Shown: piece by piece, positions 18,777 to 28,506 of the stretch
Numbering within the stretch: position 1 is the first letter of the stretch
Layout of the letters: each line of letters starts with the position of its first letter
NCBI RefSeq assembly: GCF_001692325.1
Contig: NZ_LXKN01000010.1
Location: 89,382 to 153,381 of the forward strand
Source: Rhizobium sp. AC27/96
GTDB lineage: Bacteria; Pseudomonadota; Alphaproteobacteria; Rhizobiales; Rhizobiaceae
Length of the DNA: 64,000 nucleotides
Direction: 5' to 3'
The notes under the pieces: model-generated
Told to the model about the DNA's origin: nothing
The model's input: only the letters and a program-made list of their open reading frames with translations
Database searches by the model: none
Translations under genes and position numbers: made by a program

Positions 18777-19688
18777 TTGAACTGGATCACGAATTACGTT
18801 CGCCCGCGGATCAACTCCATGCTGGGCCGTCGCGAGGTTCCCGAGAATCTCTGGATCAAGTGCCCGGAGACCGGCGAGATGGTCTTCCACAAGGATCTGG
18901 AAGACAATAAGTGGGTCATCCCCGCCTCCGGTTTCCACATGAAGATGCCGGCCAAGGCCCGCCTTGCCGATCTCTTCGACAATGGCGACTATGAAGCCCT
19001 GCCGCAGCCCAAGGTCGCGCAGGACCCGCTGAAGTTCCGCGACTCGAAGAAATATACCGACCGTCTGAAGGACAGCCGCGTCAAGACCGAGCAGGAAGAC
19101 ACGATCCTTTCCGGCGTCGGCAAGGTTCGCGGCGTCAAGCTCGTTGCCGTCGTGCACGAATTCAATTTCATGGGCGGTTCGCTCGGCATTGCCGCCGGCG
19201 AGGCCATCGTCAAGGCGTTCGAGCGTGCGATTTCCGAGAAATGCCCGCTGGTCATGTTCCCGGCTTCTGGCGGCGCGCGCATGCAGGAAGGCATCCTCTC
19301 GCTGATGCAGCTGCCGCGCACCACGGTTGCCGTCGACATGCTGAAGGAAGCAGGCCAGCCCTATATCGTCGTTCTCACCAATCCGACGACCGGTGGCGTC
19401 ACCGCTTCCTACGCCATGCTTGGTGACATTCACCTGGCTGAGCCGGGTGCGGAAATCTGCTTTGCCGGCAAGCGCGTCATCGAACAGACGATCCGCGAGA
19501 AGCTGCCGGAAGGGTTCCAGACCTCGGAATACCTGCAGGAGCATGGCATGGTCGATATGGTCATCAAGCGCCACGATATTCCGGATACGCTGGCGACCCT
19601 CCTGAAGATCCTGACCAAGGCGCCGGCAAATGATGTGGACGCCAAGAGCAAGAATGGCGCTGCGCTGGCGGTAGCCGCAAGCGCCTGA
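18777..19688 (+). CDS. accD: Acetyl-CoA carboxylase carboxyltransferase beta subunit
   Basis: AccD with AccA moves the carboxyl group from biotin to acetyl-CoA, the first step of fatty acid synthesis. The start is TTG at 18777, chosen because AGGAG lies at 18765 with 7-nt spacing and the product then begins with the family sequence [19 protein letters not shown] (303 residues). The crotonase-fold core is intact: [36 protein letters not shown] and [17 protein letters not shown]. The zinc ribbon found at the N-terminus of E. coli AccD is degenerate: only C29 remains and the other three cysteines are absent ([13 protein letters not shown]). It lies between trpA and folC, a common alphaproteobacterial order. 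Confidence 0.96.
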   Translation: MNWITNYVRPRINSMLGRREVPENLWIKCPETGEMVFHKDLEDNKWVIPASGFHMKMPAKARLADLFDNGDYEALPQPKVAQDPLKFRDSKKYTDRLKDSRVKTEQEDTILSGVGKVRGVKLVAVVHEFNFMGGSLGIAAGEAIVKAFERAISEKCPLVMFPASGGARMQEGILSLMQLPRTTVAVDMLKEAGQPYIVVLTNPTTGGVTASYAMLGDIHLAEPGAEICFAGKRVIEQTIREKLPEGFQTSEYLQEHGMVDMVIKRHDIPDTLATLLKILTKAPANDVDAKSKNGAALAVAASA

Positions 19689-19720
19689 TATCATCGAAGG
19701 CCGAAAGGCGGAGGTGCGGG

Positions 19721-21073
19721 ATGACGGCTATGGATCAATCCGCAACGAGCGAGGCAGCCCGGGAAATCGAAAAGCTGATGGGGCTGCACCCCAAGGGCTT
19801 CGACCTCTCCCTGGAGCGGATAACCCGGCTGCTCGATGTTCTCGGCAATCCTCACAGGAAATTGCCGCCGGTGATACATGTCGCCGGCACCAACGGCAAG
19901 GGTTCGGTGACGGCCTTCTGTCGCGCCCTGCTCGAAGCCGGCGGCTATAGCGTCCACGTCCATACCTCGCCGCATCTCGTCAATTGGCACGAGCGTTACC
20001 GTATCGGCGTCAAGGGCGGACGCGGCGCGCTTGTCGACGATGCCGTTTTTGCCGATGCGCTCAGGCGCATTGCCGAGGCCAATGACGGCCAGAAGATCAC
20101 CGTTTTTGAAATCCTGACGGCCGCGACCTTCCTGCTCTTTGCCGAGCATCCGGCCGATGCCGCCGTCATCGAGGTCGGCCTCGGCGGTCGCTTCGATGCC
20201 ACCAACGTTATTTCCGATCCGGCCGTCTCGGTCATCATGCCGATTTCGCTCGATCATCAGCCTTATCTCGGCGATCGGGTCGAGCTGATCGCGGCCGAGA
20301 AGGCCGGCATCATGAAATCAGGCCATCCTGTGGTCATCGGCCATCAGGAATATGATGCCGCGCTCGACGTGCTGATCTCGACCGCCGAACGGCTGCGCTG
20401 CCCAACCGCCGTTTTCGGACAGGATTTTTCGGCCCATGAGGAATATGGCAAGCTGGTCTATCAGGACGAGTTCGGCCTCGGCGATCTGCCGCTGCCGCGC
20501 CTGCCGGGCCGTCACCAATATGGCAATGCCGCCGCCGCCATCCGCGCGGTGAAGGCCGCCGGTTTCGTCGTCACGGAAGCGATGATGGAAAAGGCGATGA
20601 CATCGGTCGAATGGCCGGGGCGCCTGCAGCGGCTGACGGAAGGCAATCTCATCGCGCATGCGCCTGAAGGTGCGGAAATCTGGGTCGATGGCGGCCACAA
20701 TCCCGGCGCCGGTGAGGTGATTGCCGAAGCCATGGCCAATTTCGAGGAGCGCCAGCCGCGGCCGCTCTTCCTGATCATCGGCATGATCAACACCAAGGAT
20801 CCCATTGGTTATTTCAAGGCCTTCGCCGGTCTTGCGGAAAAGGTCTATTGCGTGCCGATCCGCGCCAGCGATGCGATGATTGATCCGGTCATTCTGGCGA
20901 ATGCTGCCTATGATGCCGGTCTTGTCGCCGAGCCGATGTCGAATGTCAGCGAGGCGCTGGAGGCAATCAAGGCCTTCGCAGTGCCGGGCTCGGCCGCCCC
21001 GCGCATCCTGATCGGCGGCTCTCTTTATCTTGTCGGCGATGTCCTTGCCGACAACGGCACGCCGCCTCGATAA
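19721..21073 (+). CDS. folC: Folylpolyglutamate/dihydrofolate synthase
   Basis: FolC adds glutamate to dihydropteroate and to folates. The 450-residue Mur-ligase-like protein has the P-loop HVAGTNGKGSVTAFC near residue 50, TSPHLVNWHERYRI, the VIEVGLGGRFDATNV strand, and ISLDHQPYLG with EKAGIMK. The C-terminal domain has VDGGHNPGAGEV. The ATG at 19721 has GGAGG 6 nt upstream; an ATG three codons later (19730) is the alternative. It is 32 nt after accD and is the last gene of the trpFBA-accD-folC run. A repeat and a terminator follow. Confidence 0.95.
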   Translation: MTAMDQSATSEAAREIEKLMGLHPKGFDLSLERITRLLDVLGNPHRKLPPVIHVAGTNGKGSVTAFCRALLEAGGYSVHVHTSPHLVNWHERYRIGVKGGRGALVDDAVFADALRRIAEANDGQKITVFEILTAATFLLFAEHPADAAVIEVGLGGRFDATNVISDPAVSVIMPISLDHQPYLGDRVELIAAEKAGIMKSGHPVVIGHQEYDAALDVLISTAERLRCPTAVFGQDFSAHEEYGKLVYQDEFGLGDLPLPRLPGRHQYGNAAAAIRAVKAAGFVVTEAMMEKAMTSVEWPGRLQRLTEGNLIAHAPEGAEIWVDGGHNPGAGEVIAEAMANFEERQPRPLFLIIGMINTKDPIGYFKAFAGLAEKVYCVPIRASDAMIDPVILANAAYDAGLVAEPMSNVSEALEAIKAFAVPGSAAPRILIGGSLYLVGDVLADNGTPPR

Positions 21074-21100
21074 TTCCGGCGCGCCCGTCATTCGCCATCC

Positions 21101-21282
21101 GCCCTCGTGGTTCGAGGCTCCGGCACCTTCGACGAGCTCAGGAGCCTACGCACCTCACCATGAGGACTAGCCTCCCGCGCAAGATGGCAGAGTGGATTAA
21201 TCCCAGGAGACAGTAATCTATTTGGGTGAAGGTGCGCGCTCCACCTCACCCTGAGGAGCGAAGCCTCGAAGGGCGAGGATGG
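21101..21282. repeat. Inverted-pair intergenic repeat, copy 1
   Basis: Left arm at about 21101-21165 (CCTCGTGGTTCGAGGCTCC, then CACCTCACCATGAGG) and right arm at about 21241-21279 (CCTCACCCTGAGGAGCG, then CCTCGAAGGGCGAGG) are inverted versions of the same element. A related pair lies at 57419-57567. This is a dispersed repeat found in spacers of rhizobia and relatives. No coding frame is supported. Confidence 0.75.
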
Positions 21283-21303
21283 CCCGTGCTTTACGACCAA
21301 AAT

Positions 21304-21332
21304 AAAAAAGCCCGGTCGAGCCGGGCTTTTTT
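21304..21332. terminator. Bidirectional terminator between folC and trxA
   Basis: AGCCCGG/CCGGGCT stem with a 5-nt loop, flanked by AAAAAA and TTTTTT, placed between convergent genes. Confidence 0.92.
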
Positions 21333-21353
21333 AGTTCATTCAGTCGATACTGA

Positions 21354-21674
21354 TCAGGATGCGCTGGAGATCCAGTTCTGCAGGGCAGTCTTCGGAGCAG
21401 CGCCGACCTTGATGTCGGCAACTTCGCCGCCCTTGAACATGGCAAGCGTCGGAATCGAGCGAACACCGAACTGGGCGGCCAGTTCCGGGTTCTCATCGAT
21501 GTTGAGCTTGGCGACCTTGACCTTGCCTTCGAACTGAACGGCGAGTTCTTCAAGGGCCGGAGCGATCATCTTGCACGGACCGCACCATTCGGCCCAGAAA
21601 TCAACGACGACAGGCTCTGCGGACTGAAGGACTTCGGCAGCGAAGTTGGAAGTATCGACTTTAACGGTAGCCAT
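21354..21674 (-). CDS. trxA: Thioredoxin
   Basis: A 106-residue cytoplasmic disulfide reductase with the active site WCGPC (C31, C34) after [18 protein letters not shown]. It also has the conserved cis-proline segment [16 protein letters not shown]. It is 76 bp downstream of addA on the same strand and ends at a bidirectional terminator. The addA-trxA neighbourhood is common in rhizobia. It may also have its own promoter in the 76-bp spacer, but none is obvious. Confidence 0.97.
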   Translation of the reverse strand: MATVKVDTSNFAAEVLQSAEPVVVDFWAEWCGPCKMIAPALEELAVQFEGKVKVAKLNIDENPELAAQFGVRSIPTLAMFKGGEVADIKVGAAPKTALQNWISSAS

Positions 21675-21750
21675 AGACTACTCCTTTATCAGGATTTGCG
21701 GGTTGTTATCTATGTGAGGCCTCGGCGCCTGAATTTCAATGTCCGATATT

Positions 21751-24700
21751 TCACTTTGTCTGGAGCTCCACAAGCGCCGACGCAAGCGTATCGTCAGACA
21801 GCGTATAAATCGAGGCGCCTTCGGTATAGACCAGCAGGCAATCGATGCGCTTTCCCGGATAGAGCGGCGAAAGGATGGAGCGGTAGATGGCAAGCTGTGC
21901 CCGGTGTGCGAAAGGGATGGCGTTTTCGCTGCCGGGCGGCACGCGGTTCGTCTTGTAGTCCAGGATGACGACGCGGTCCTCGAGCACCGCCAGCCGGTCG
22001 ATGCGGCCGGAGACGGCGTAGGACTGACCACCGAGTTTTAGCGTCCCCATGATCGAGACCTCCGCCTGCGCATGCGCGCTGAATGTTCCCTGCAGGTCGG
22101 GATGCGAGAGCAGCGCCATGACGGAGCCTACCAGCGCCTCCCGCTCGGCCTGTGGCCAGAAACGCGCGGCCCGTTCGGCATAGCGCCGCGCCGCATCCGC
22201 CCGCTCTTCCGGCGCGATATCGGGCAATGTTTGCAGCATGCGGTGGATGAAGCGGCCCTTCTGCAGGGCACGGTCCGATTTCGCTTTCTCGCCGAAAAGC
22301 GCAGACGTGACGAGCAGATTGTCGGCTTCGTCGTCAATGACGGTGCCGACGCCGGAAGGGCTGAGCGGCCGGGGAAGGTTTCTCTGCGGCGGCAGTGGCT
22401 GGCTGAGCCCGGCTGGCAAGCTCACTCGCTTTGTCAGTTTTTCCGGCTCCGGCATGGTTTCGAAATCGAGCTTCACTTGCGCGACCCGCCAGCTCAGCCC
22501 CTGCCAGTCACCATCCGGACCGGAGAAGGTCTTCAGCGTGCAATGCTGCTCATCTCCGCGCAATGCCGCAGAGATCATCGCATGCCAGGTGTCGCTATTT
22601 TCACGGATGCCGCGATAGCCGCAGATGATCAGCCGGTCGGCAGCACGCGTCATGCCGACATAGAGCAGGCGGCGATATTCTTCCTCCGCCAGCGACTGGA
22701 GGCGCGCCGTATCGGCCTGCGTCAGCGAATTGGCGAGTGCCGAGACTGGCACCCAGACCGGCAGCGGGATCTGCTCTTTGCCAGTCTCGATCAGCCGCAT
22801 CTTCGGCAGATGCGTGTGGGTAAAGGCCTTGCCGCCGCCATCGACGAGGAAGACGATCGGTGCCTCCAGCCCCTTCGAGGCATGTACGGTCATGATCCGC
22901 ACTTCGTTGCGGCCCTTGTCCTGCTCGCGCTTGACCGTCGGCGCTTCGAGTTCGAGCGTCGAGATGAAGGATTGCAGGCCGGGCAGGCCGCTGGTCTCAT
23001 GATCGAGCGCGAAGGTCAGGAACTCGTCGAGGATATCGCTGACCTCGGTGCCGAGCCGCGCCAGAAACTGCCGCCGGCCGCCGAAACTGCCGAGCACGCG
23101 GGCATAGAAATCATGCACGGCCAGGCTTTTCGACAGGGCAAGAAAGGTCTTCAGCCGATCGGCCGCGAACTGGAAGCGACCATGGCCATCCTCGGCGAAT
23201 CTCAGCAGATGGCTCCAAACGCTCTGGCCGTCATCGCGATAGGCCGCGACCGCGAAGACATCTTCCTCGGTGAGGTCGAACAACGGGCTTTTCAGCAGGG
23301 CGCACAGCGAAAGATCGTCTTTCGGCAACAGCAGGAAGCGGCCGAGTGCCAGAAGGTCTTGAATGGCGATGTGGCTCGTCAGGACCAGCCGGTCGGCGCC
23401 GGCAACGGGGATATTGCCGCGCCGCTTCAGCGCGCGGGTCAGCGCATTGACGAAACTGTCGCGCTTGCGCACCAGCACGAGAATGTCGCCGGCCTCGATG
23501 AAGCGGGTCTTGCCCTTCTCGATGATCGTTTCCCGCCCGACAAGATTGCCGATCGTCTGCGCCATCCGCCGGGCCAGGATAGCGGGCGGCGCGCTTTCCG
23601 GTGTCAAATCGAAAGGCGCCGTCCAGTCCTCTTCCTTGGCGGCCGGTTCCGGCGCGATCATCTCCCAGAGATCGACGGCGCCGGGATGACCGATGCGGCT
23701 GGAACGGTGCACCACCGGCTCGTCGACGGCACTCAGTCCCTTGGCATTTTCGGGACTGGTGAAGACATGGTCGACGGCGCCGAGCACATCGGCGGTCGAG
23801 CGGAAGGAGAGGGGCAGTCGGACAGATGAGAATTTCAGGCCGCTTGCATCCACCCGCCGGCGCGTCCGGTCGCTTTCCTCGGAAAAGCGTTCGGGACGCG
23901 CGCCCTGGAACGAATAGATCGATTGCTTCTCGTCGCCCACGGCGAAGATGGTCCTGAGCGTTGGCCGGGCGCTTTCGCCGGAGAAGAAATCCTCCGCCAG
24001 CGACTGGATGACGCTCCACTGGATCGGGCTTGTGTCCTGCGCCTCGTCCACCAGAATGTGATCGATACCCTTGTCCAGCTTGTAGTGGATCCAGGGGCCG
24101 ACCCCCTTCTTGGTGAGGAGATCGGCGGTGCGGGTGATGAGATCCTCGAAATCGAGCTGGCTGCGCCGCTTCTTCAGTTCCTCATAGTCGCGGTTCAGCC
24201 GGTCGGCGAGGGTAAGGGCGGCGCGCGTCGCCCGATACATCCGCACCAGCTTCAGCCGGTCGCGGCAGGCAACGACATGGGCGCGGGCCTCTGCCACCGC
24301 ATCGGCGAGTGCAGGCGCATCCGCCAGCATCGCCTTGACGAAAAACTGGCTGTCCGACTTCGGTTCACCCTTGGCGGTCAGCATGACCTTTTCGAGAATG
24401 TCGGCGCGGGTGATGGGGTCCGCCTCGCGCTTGGCGAGGCGCAGCGCATAGGCGATCTCCTGCGCCTTGGCGCCGCCCTTCTGATCGGCGAGCGTCAGGT
24501 AGAGCTCCAGCGTCGCGCCGGAGAGGCCGGGCAGCGGCCAATATTGCCCCGCGATGCCAGTTTCGGTGTCAGTGGCAGACAAGCTAAGCCGCGCCAGTAG
24601 GGATGCTTCAAGACCACCTTGACGTCCCGCCGCCTCGGTAAAGCGCCTGATAGCATTGCGATTGGCGACGATATCGCCGAGCAGCGTTTCCAGGCCGGAT

Positions 24701-25317
24701 TCGTCGCCGAGATCGAGCACATAGGCAAAAGCCTGCGCCAGTTCGGCATCGCCCTGCGGCGTCGCGGATGCCAATAGCGCCCGCCGTGCATCGTCGAGCA
24801 GGGTCGCAGCCGCACGGTCGTCAAGAACGGAGAAGTGCCCGGCGACATTTGCCTCGAGCGGGAACTGATGCAGCAAGGCCTCGCAAAAGGCATGGATCGT
24901 CTGGATTTTCAGTCCGCCCGGGGTCTCCAGCGCCTTGGCAAAAAGCCGGCGGGCCTCGGCAAGCTTGAAGATATCCGGCTCTTTGCCTTCGATATCGGCA
25001 ATGCGCTTTTTCAGCTCCTCGTCCGGCATCGTCGCCCAGGCGGCCAGGCGGTCGAAGACACGGTTCGACATTTCGGAGGCAGCGGCCTTGGTATAGGTGA
25101 GGCAGAGAATGGCCGAGGGCCGCGCACCGGCCAAGAGCAGGCGGATGACGCGCTGGGTCAGCACATGCGTCTTGCCCGAACCGGCATTGGCCGAGACCCA
25201 GGCCGAGCGTTCGGGATCCGAGGCGATGGATTGCTGGATCGTCGTCCAGCTGATCCAGACGCCGGGATCGTCGCTGTCGGGCAGGCCCAATGGTTCGCTG
25301 GCGGAAAGCTCACTCAT
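21751..25317 (-). CDS. addA: Double-strand break repair helicase-nuclease AddA
   Basis: AddA is the UvrD-like helicase and nuclease subunit of AddAB, which resects DNA ends for RecA-dependent repair. The 1188-residue protein has Walker A with K49 (VSANAGSGKTHVL), Walker B DEAQDTSPIQW, and motif III VGDEKQSIYSFQGARP. It also has the C-terminal helicase motif TVHASKGLEAPIVFL and the RecB-type nuclease D1120-Y-K1122 (ILDYKTNRVPP). The frame is open upstream to 25392, but the ATG at 25317 overlaps the addB stop by 8 nt and gives the better N-terminus. AddA follows AddB, as expected for the alphaproteobacterial pair. Confidence 0.96.
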   Translation of the reverse strand: MSELSASEPLGLPDSDDPGVWISWTTIQQSIASDPERSAWVSANAGSGKTHVLTQRVIRLLLAGARPSAILCLTYTKAAASEMSNRVFDRLAAWATMPDEELKKRIADIEGKEPDIFKLAEARRLFAKALETPGGLKIQTIHAFCEALLHQFPLEANVAGHFSVLDDRAAATLLDDARRALLASATPQGDAELAQAFAYVLDLGDESGLETLLGDIVANRNAIRRFTEAAGRQGGLEASLLARLSLSATDTETGIAGQYWPLPGLSGATLELYLTLADQKGGAKAQEIAYALRLAKREADPITRADILEKVMLTAKGEPKSDSQFFVKAMLADAPALADAVAEARAHVVACRDRLKLVRMYRATRAALTLADRLNRDYEELKKRRSQLDFEDLITRTADLLTKKGVGPWIHYKLDKGIDHILVDEAQDTSPIQWSVIQSLAEDFFSGESARPTLRTIFAVGDEKQSIYSFQGARPERFSEESDRTRRRVDASGLKFSSVRLPLSFRSTADVLGAVDHVFTSPENAKGLSAVDEPVVHRSSRIGHPGAVDLWEMIAPEPAAKEEDWTAPFDLTPESAPPAILARRMAQTIGNLVGRETIIEKGKTRFIEAGDILVLVRKRDSFVNALTRALKRRGNIPVAGADRLVLTSHIAIQDLLALGRFLLLPKDDLSLCALLKSPLFDLTEEDVFAVAAYRDDGQSVWSHLLRFAEDGHGRFQFAADRLKTFLALSKSLAVHDFYARVLGSFGGRRQFLARLGTEVSDILDEFLTFALDHETSGLPGLQSFISTLELEAPTVKREQDKGRNEVRIMTVHASKGLEAPIVFLVDGGGKAFTHTHLPKMRLIETGKEQIPLPVWVPVSALANSLTQADTARLQSLAEEEYRRLLYVGMTRAADRLIICGYRGIRENSDTWHAMISAALRGDEQHCTLKTFSGPDGDWQGLSWRVAQVKLDFETMPEPEKLTKRVSLPAGLSQPLPPQRNLPRPLSPSGVGTVIDDEADNLLVTSALFGEKAKSDRALQKGRFIHRMLQTLPDIAPEERADAARRYAERAARFWPQAEREALVGSVMALLSHPDLQGTFSAHAQAEVSIMGTLKLGGQSYAVSGRIDRLAVLEDRVVILDYKTNRVPPGSENAIPFAHRAQLAIYRSILSPLYPGKRIDCLLVYTEGASIYTLSDDTLASALVELQTK

Positions 25318-28300
25318 CGCCGCCGCCCTCTTGCTCGGTCTCCGCCGTCGACCATTCGGAAACGCGGGCAAGGTGATCGTAGTCACCGCCATATTCGAAC
25401 TGCTGGGTGGGGATCAGCCGCGAGGAAAAGCCCTTCTCGCCGGATTGCAGCAGCGAAACGAATTTGACCAGCTGATCCATCGACTCCTGCACCAGATCCA
25501 AAGCCGACTTCGTTTCCGTCTTGCCGCCACGCGTCGAATGCTCGTTGTTGACCTGATCGACCTTGAAGCGATCGCCGGGCCGCAGCCGGACATAGAGCAG
25601 GTTTTCAGGCATCAGCGTGCCGATATTGCGGAAAGCGCCTTGCTTCAGCGCATAAGCCTCCAGCGCCAGTTGCGGGTCGAGCAGCGCACGTGCCTGTGGC
25701 GGCGAGGGATTGTAGCCGGTCTTGTAGTCGATGATATCGGCCGCCTTGTCGCTCTTGATGTCGATGCGGTCGGCAACCCCGGTCAGCCTGATGCCGATCG
25801 GCTCGATTTCGACGCCAGCGGGCACTTCCGTCGCGGTCTTGCGAACCTCCGGCCGTCGTTCCGCTTCCCAGACGAGAAAGGCTCGAGCCACCTCGCGGAA
25901 ACGTGGCCGCCAGACGCCGTCGATATGATCGGGCAATTGCGCGGCATCGAAGAGCTCCGCGATGATGCGATCCATGGCCAGCGTCGCATCCGGCGTACCG
26001 GCGATGTGTCCCTCACGGACGAAACGGTCGATGATCTTGTGATAGAGCGTGCCGCGCTCGGCCGGGCCGGGATCGCGATTGAACGGATCGACTGGATCGA
26101 GCCGCAGCACACGCCGCGCATAGATGGCATAGGGGTCGCGGCGAAGGCGTCCCACCTCGCTGAAGGAATAGCTCTTCGGCTGCAGCTCGGCTGGTGGCCG
26201 TGGGGCCGGGCGCAGCGCAGGCGCCTGATTGTCGCCTTCGTCGATCATGGCAGCCCAGTGGCGATACTGATCGCCGCGCTCCCTCATGGCGTCTTCGAGT
26301 TCCTCGCCGCCAAGCGCGATCAGCCGCTGCAGCCAGCGTGACGCCACAGTCGGCGTCGAACCCTGGCGCAGCGCCCGCGAATAGATGAGATCGCGCGTGC
26401 CGTTCGCCATTTCAAAATCGTGGGCGAGCTGGCCGATGCGCCGCTCGGGTGGCTCCAGTCCGATCTCGGTCTTCATAGTGCGGGAGATGAAGGGATTATT
26501 GGCCGTTTGCCCCGGCCAGGAACCTTCGTTCAGTGCGCCGAGGATCAGCGTATCGACGCTTTGCAGGCGTGCCTCCAGCGTGCCGAAGATGAAGAGGCGC
26601 GGATGGCTGAGCGCTCGCGGTTTTACCGCCTGCCCCACGCAGAGCGCCGCCATGATGTCAATCCATTGCGGCCCGTCCGCCTCGAGCTGGCCGTCAGTAT
26701 CGATGACTTCCTTCAGCAGGCTGGCAAGCGTATCTCCGGCTTCCCCTGACCAGAGTGCTGCCAGATCACCGCGCTCGTCGATTGCTACGGCTTCAAGCGT
26801 CCGGCCGGTACGCTCGGCCCATTCCGAAAGGGTTGGAAGCCCCTCGACCGTCTGCAAGGAAAGCGCTGATGTAAGTGGTTCGCATGCCCTGGTGACCCGC
26901 CGCGCCAACTCGCGCGCATGTTCGACGGATTCGGGTGGGAGCGATTTGCGCCACTGCGGCGCGTGGCGATCATTTGCCTGTTCGGCCAGCCTGGTATCGA
27001 GCAGCGCTTCCAATGTGCCGACATCGATGCTGGTGAGCCCGCCTCTGAGCGCCAGGATTTCCAGCGCATCGACGCCGGGCCGGTGCGTCTCCGGTGACAT
27101 GCCGAAGCGTGCGAGGGGATGCTTGAGCAGCGAGACGACGGCGACGGGATCGCCCGGGCGAAGCGTCGCCTCCAGCAGCAATTGCAGCAGCGTGCCTTGC
27201 GGCATTGCCGAAAGCGGCGTGCCGGCCGAATCGTCGGCGGTGATGCCGAAGCGGGCAAGCTCTGCGGTGACGCGCCTTGCGAGGTTGCGGTCGGGGGTGA
27301 TCAAGGCGGCCTGGCTTTCGCCGCCATTGCGTCCCGGCTTCTCCAGCGCCAGCCGCAATGCAATAGCGATGGCCGTTGCTTCCTCGCGCTCGTTCGATGC
27401 CTCGATCAGCGAGACATCGGCGAAGGCCTCGTCAATTGCGTCGGGAGCAAGGGTCTTGCGCCAGCTTCCCCAGCCGCTCGTCGCCTTGGCCGGCGCCAGG
27501 GCGCGCGACAGGATCTGCGCACGCATCTGCATAGCCTCCGTTGTCTCAGCAACGGTTTCGACATCATCGCGGGTCACCTGCAGGCGCTTCAGCAGCAGCG
27601 AGAGGCCATATTGCGGATGGCTGCGGGTGGTCGGGTCCGATCTTTCGCCGATGGCCGTTTCCGGCGCCACGAGCTGCCAATCCTCTTCCGGCATCGAAAG
27701 ATCGAGCCCCGGCAGGACGATCACACCCTGCGGCAGTGCGGCGACAGCCGCGATCAGCTCCGCCGTTGCCGGCACCGAACCGGTCGAACCTGCAATAATG
27801 ACAGGGCCCGGATGCTGCATGGCGCCGATCCGCAACGCTTCGGCGCGCAGAATGGCGTTGCGGTTGCGGGCAGGGGAGGATTTGCCGAGTTCTTCCAGCC
27901 GCGCCGGCCAGAAGGCGCTGGCGATCGCCAGGAATTCGGCCGTCAGCTGCCACCAGAGCGCATGTTCTTCGACGCTGAGATTGGCAAGCTCGCTCCAGTC
28001 CCGGTCCTCGGTTTCGATGGAATCGATGAGCTCGGCGAGATTGCGGGCCAGCCATATGGCATCGGCCGGGCTTGCCGGCGCCACGAGCGGCGAGTCGGAA
28101 TGGATGTCGCGGACGATCTGCGGCAGCTTGTTGCGCCAGGCAAGGATCAAACGCGCCAGTTCCAGCAGCCGGGCAGTATTGGCAAGCGGTTGCGCCAGAT
28201 CAGCCGTTTCCGGCAAGGCTTCCTCGAAATAACCGCTGTCGTCATCGGTCTCGCCGAGCGGGCGGATGACCGGCAGGATGGCGGAGCGGCCGCCGAGGAG

Positions 28301-28501
28301 ATCGACGAATTCCGAGCGCAGCACGCGGACCGCGCGCCGTGTCGGCAGGAAGATGCTGACCTTGGCGAGCGACAGCGGATCGCTTGGGTCATGGTGGAAA
28401 TGCTCGGTCAGCCGGCCGTCGCAGAGAGCGGCGGCAAGGGTCTTCAGGAAGGGCAGGCCCGCCGGGATCGTCAGAATGCGTTGCCGGTGCCCACCTGCCA
28501 T
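25310..28501 (-). CDS. addB: Double-strand break repair protein AddB (alphaproteobacterial type)
   Basis: AddB pairs with AddA; it has an inactivated helicase core and a second nuclease domain. The protein of 1063 residues begins MAGGHRQRILTIPAGLPFLKTLA, and VSIFLPTRRAVRVLRSEF appears near residue 50 in the usual place. The C-terminal RecB-like nuclease motif is intact (DIIDYKTGYNPSPPQARAL, about residue 920). A GTG at 28510 would add three residues and overlap the upstream stop by 4 nt (GTGA); either start is possible. I see no cysteine pattern like the iron-sulfur cluster of Bacillus AddB. The addA start overlaps its end by 8 nt. Confidence 0.94.
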   Translation of the reverse strand: MAGGHRQRILTIPAGLPFLKTLAAALCDGRLTEHFHHDPSDPLSLAKVSIFLPTRRAVRVLRSEFVDLLGGRSAILPVIRPLGETDDDSGYFEEALPETADLAQPLANTARLLELARLILAWRNKLPQIVRDIHSDSPLVAPASPADAIWLARNLAELIDSIETEDRDWSELANLSVEEHALWWQLTAEFLAIASAFWPARLEELGKSSPARNRNAILRAEALRIGAMQHPGPVIIAGSTGSVPATAELIAAVAALPQGVIVLPGLDLSMPEEDWQLVAPETAIGERSDPTTRSHPQYGLSLLLKRLQVTRDDVETVAETTEAMQMRAQILSRALAPAKATSGWGSWRKTLAPDAIDEAFADVSLIEASNEREEATAIAIALRLALEKPGRNGGESQAALITPDRNLARRVTAELARFGITADDSAGTPLSAMPQGTLLQLLLEATLRPGDPVAVVSLLKHPLARFGMSPETHRPGVDALEILALRGGLTSIDVGTLEALLDTRLAEQANDRHAPQWRKSLPPESVEHARELARRVTRACEPLTSALSLQTVEGLPTLSEWAERTGRTLEAVAIDERGDLAALWSGEAGDTLASLLKEVIDTDGQLEADGPQWIDIMAALCVGQAVKPRALSHPRLFIFGTLEARLQSVDTLILGALNEGSWPGQTANNPFISRTMKTEIGLEPPERRIGQLAHDFEMANGTRDLIYSRALRQGSTPTVASRWLQRLIALGGEELEDAMRERGDQYRHWAAMIDEGDNQAPALRPAPRPPAELQPKSYSFSEVGRLRRDPYAIYARRVLRLDPVDPFNRDPGPAERGTLYHKIIDRFVREGHIAGTPDATLAMDRIIAELFDAAQLPDHIDGVWRPRFREVARAFLVWEAERRPEVRKTATEVPAGVEIEPIGIRLTGVADRIDIKSDKAADIIDYKTGYNPSPPQARALLDPQLALEAYALKQGAFRNIGTLMPENLLYVRLRPGDRFKVDQVNNEHSTRGGKTETKSALDLVQESMDQLVKFVSLLQSGEKGFSSRLIPTQQFEYGGDYDHLARVSEWSTAETEQEGGGDE

Positions 28502-28506
28502 GGGCC

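Noticed and set aside
26385..28232. A 615-codon frame opposite addB, very rich in Ser, Ala and Arg.
   Set aside because: Composition and placement show an antisense shadow; addB carries clear nuclease motifs.
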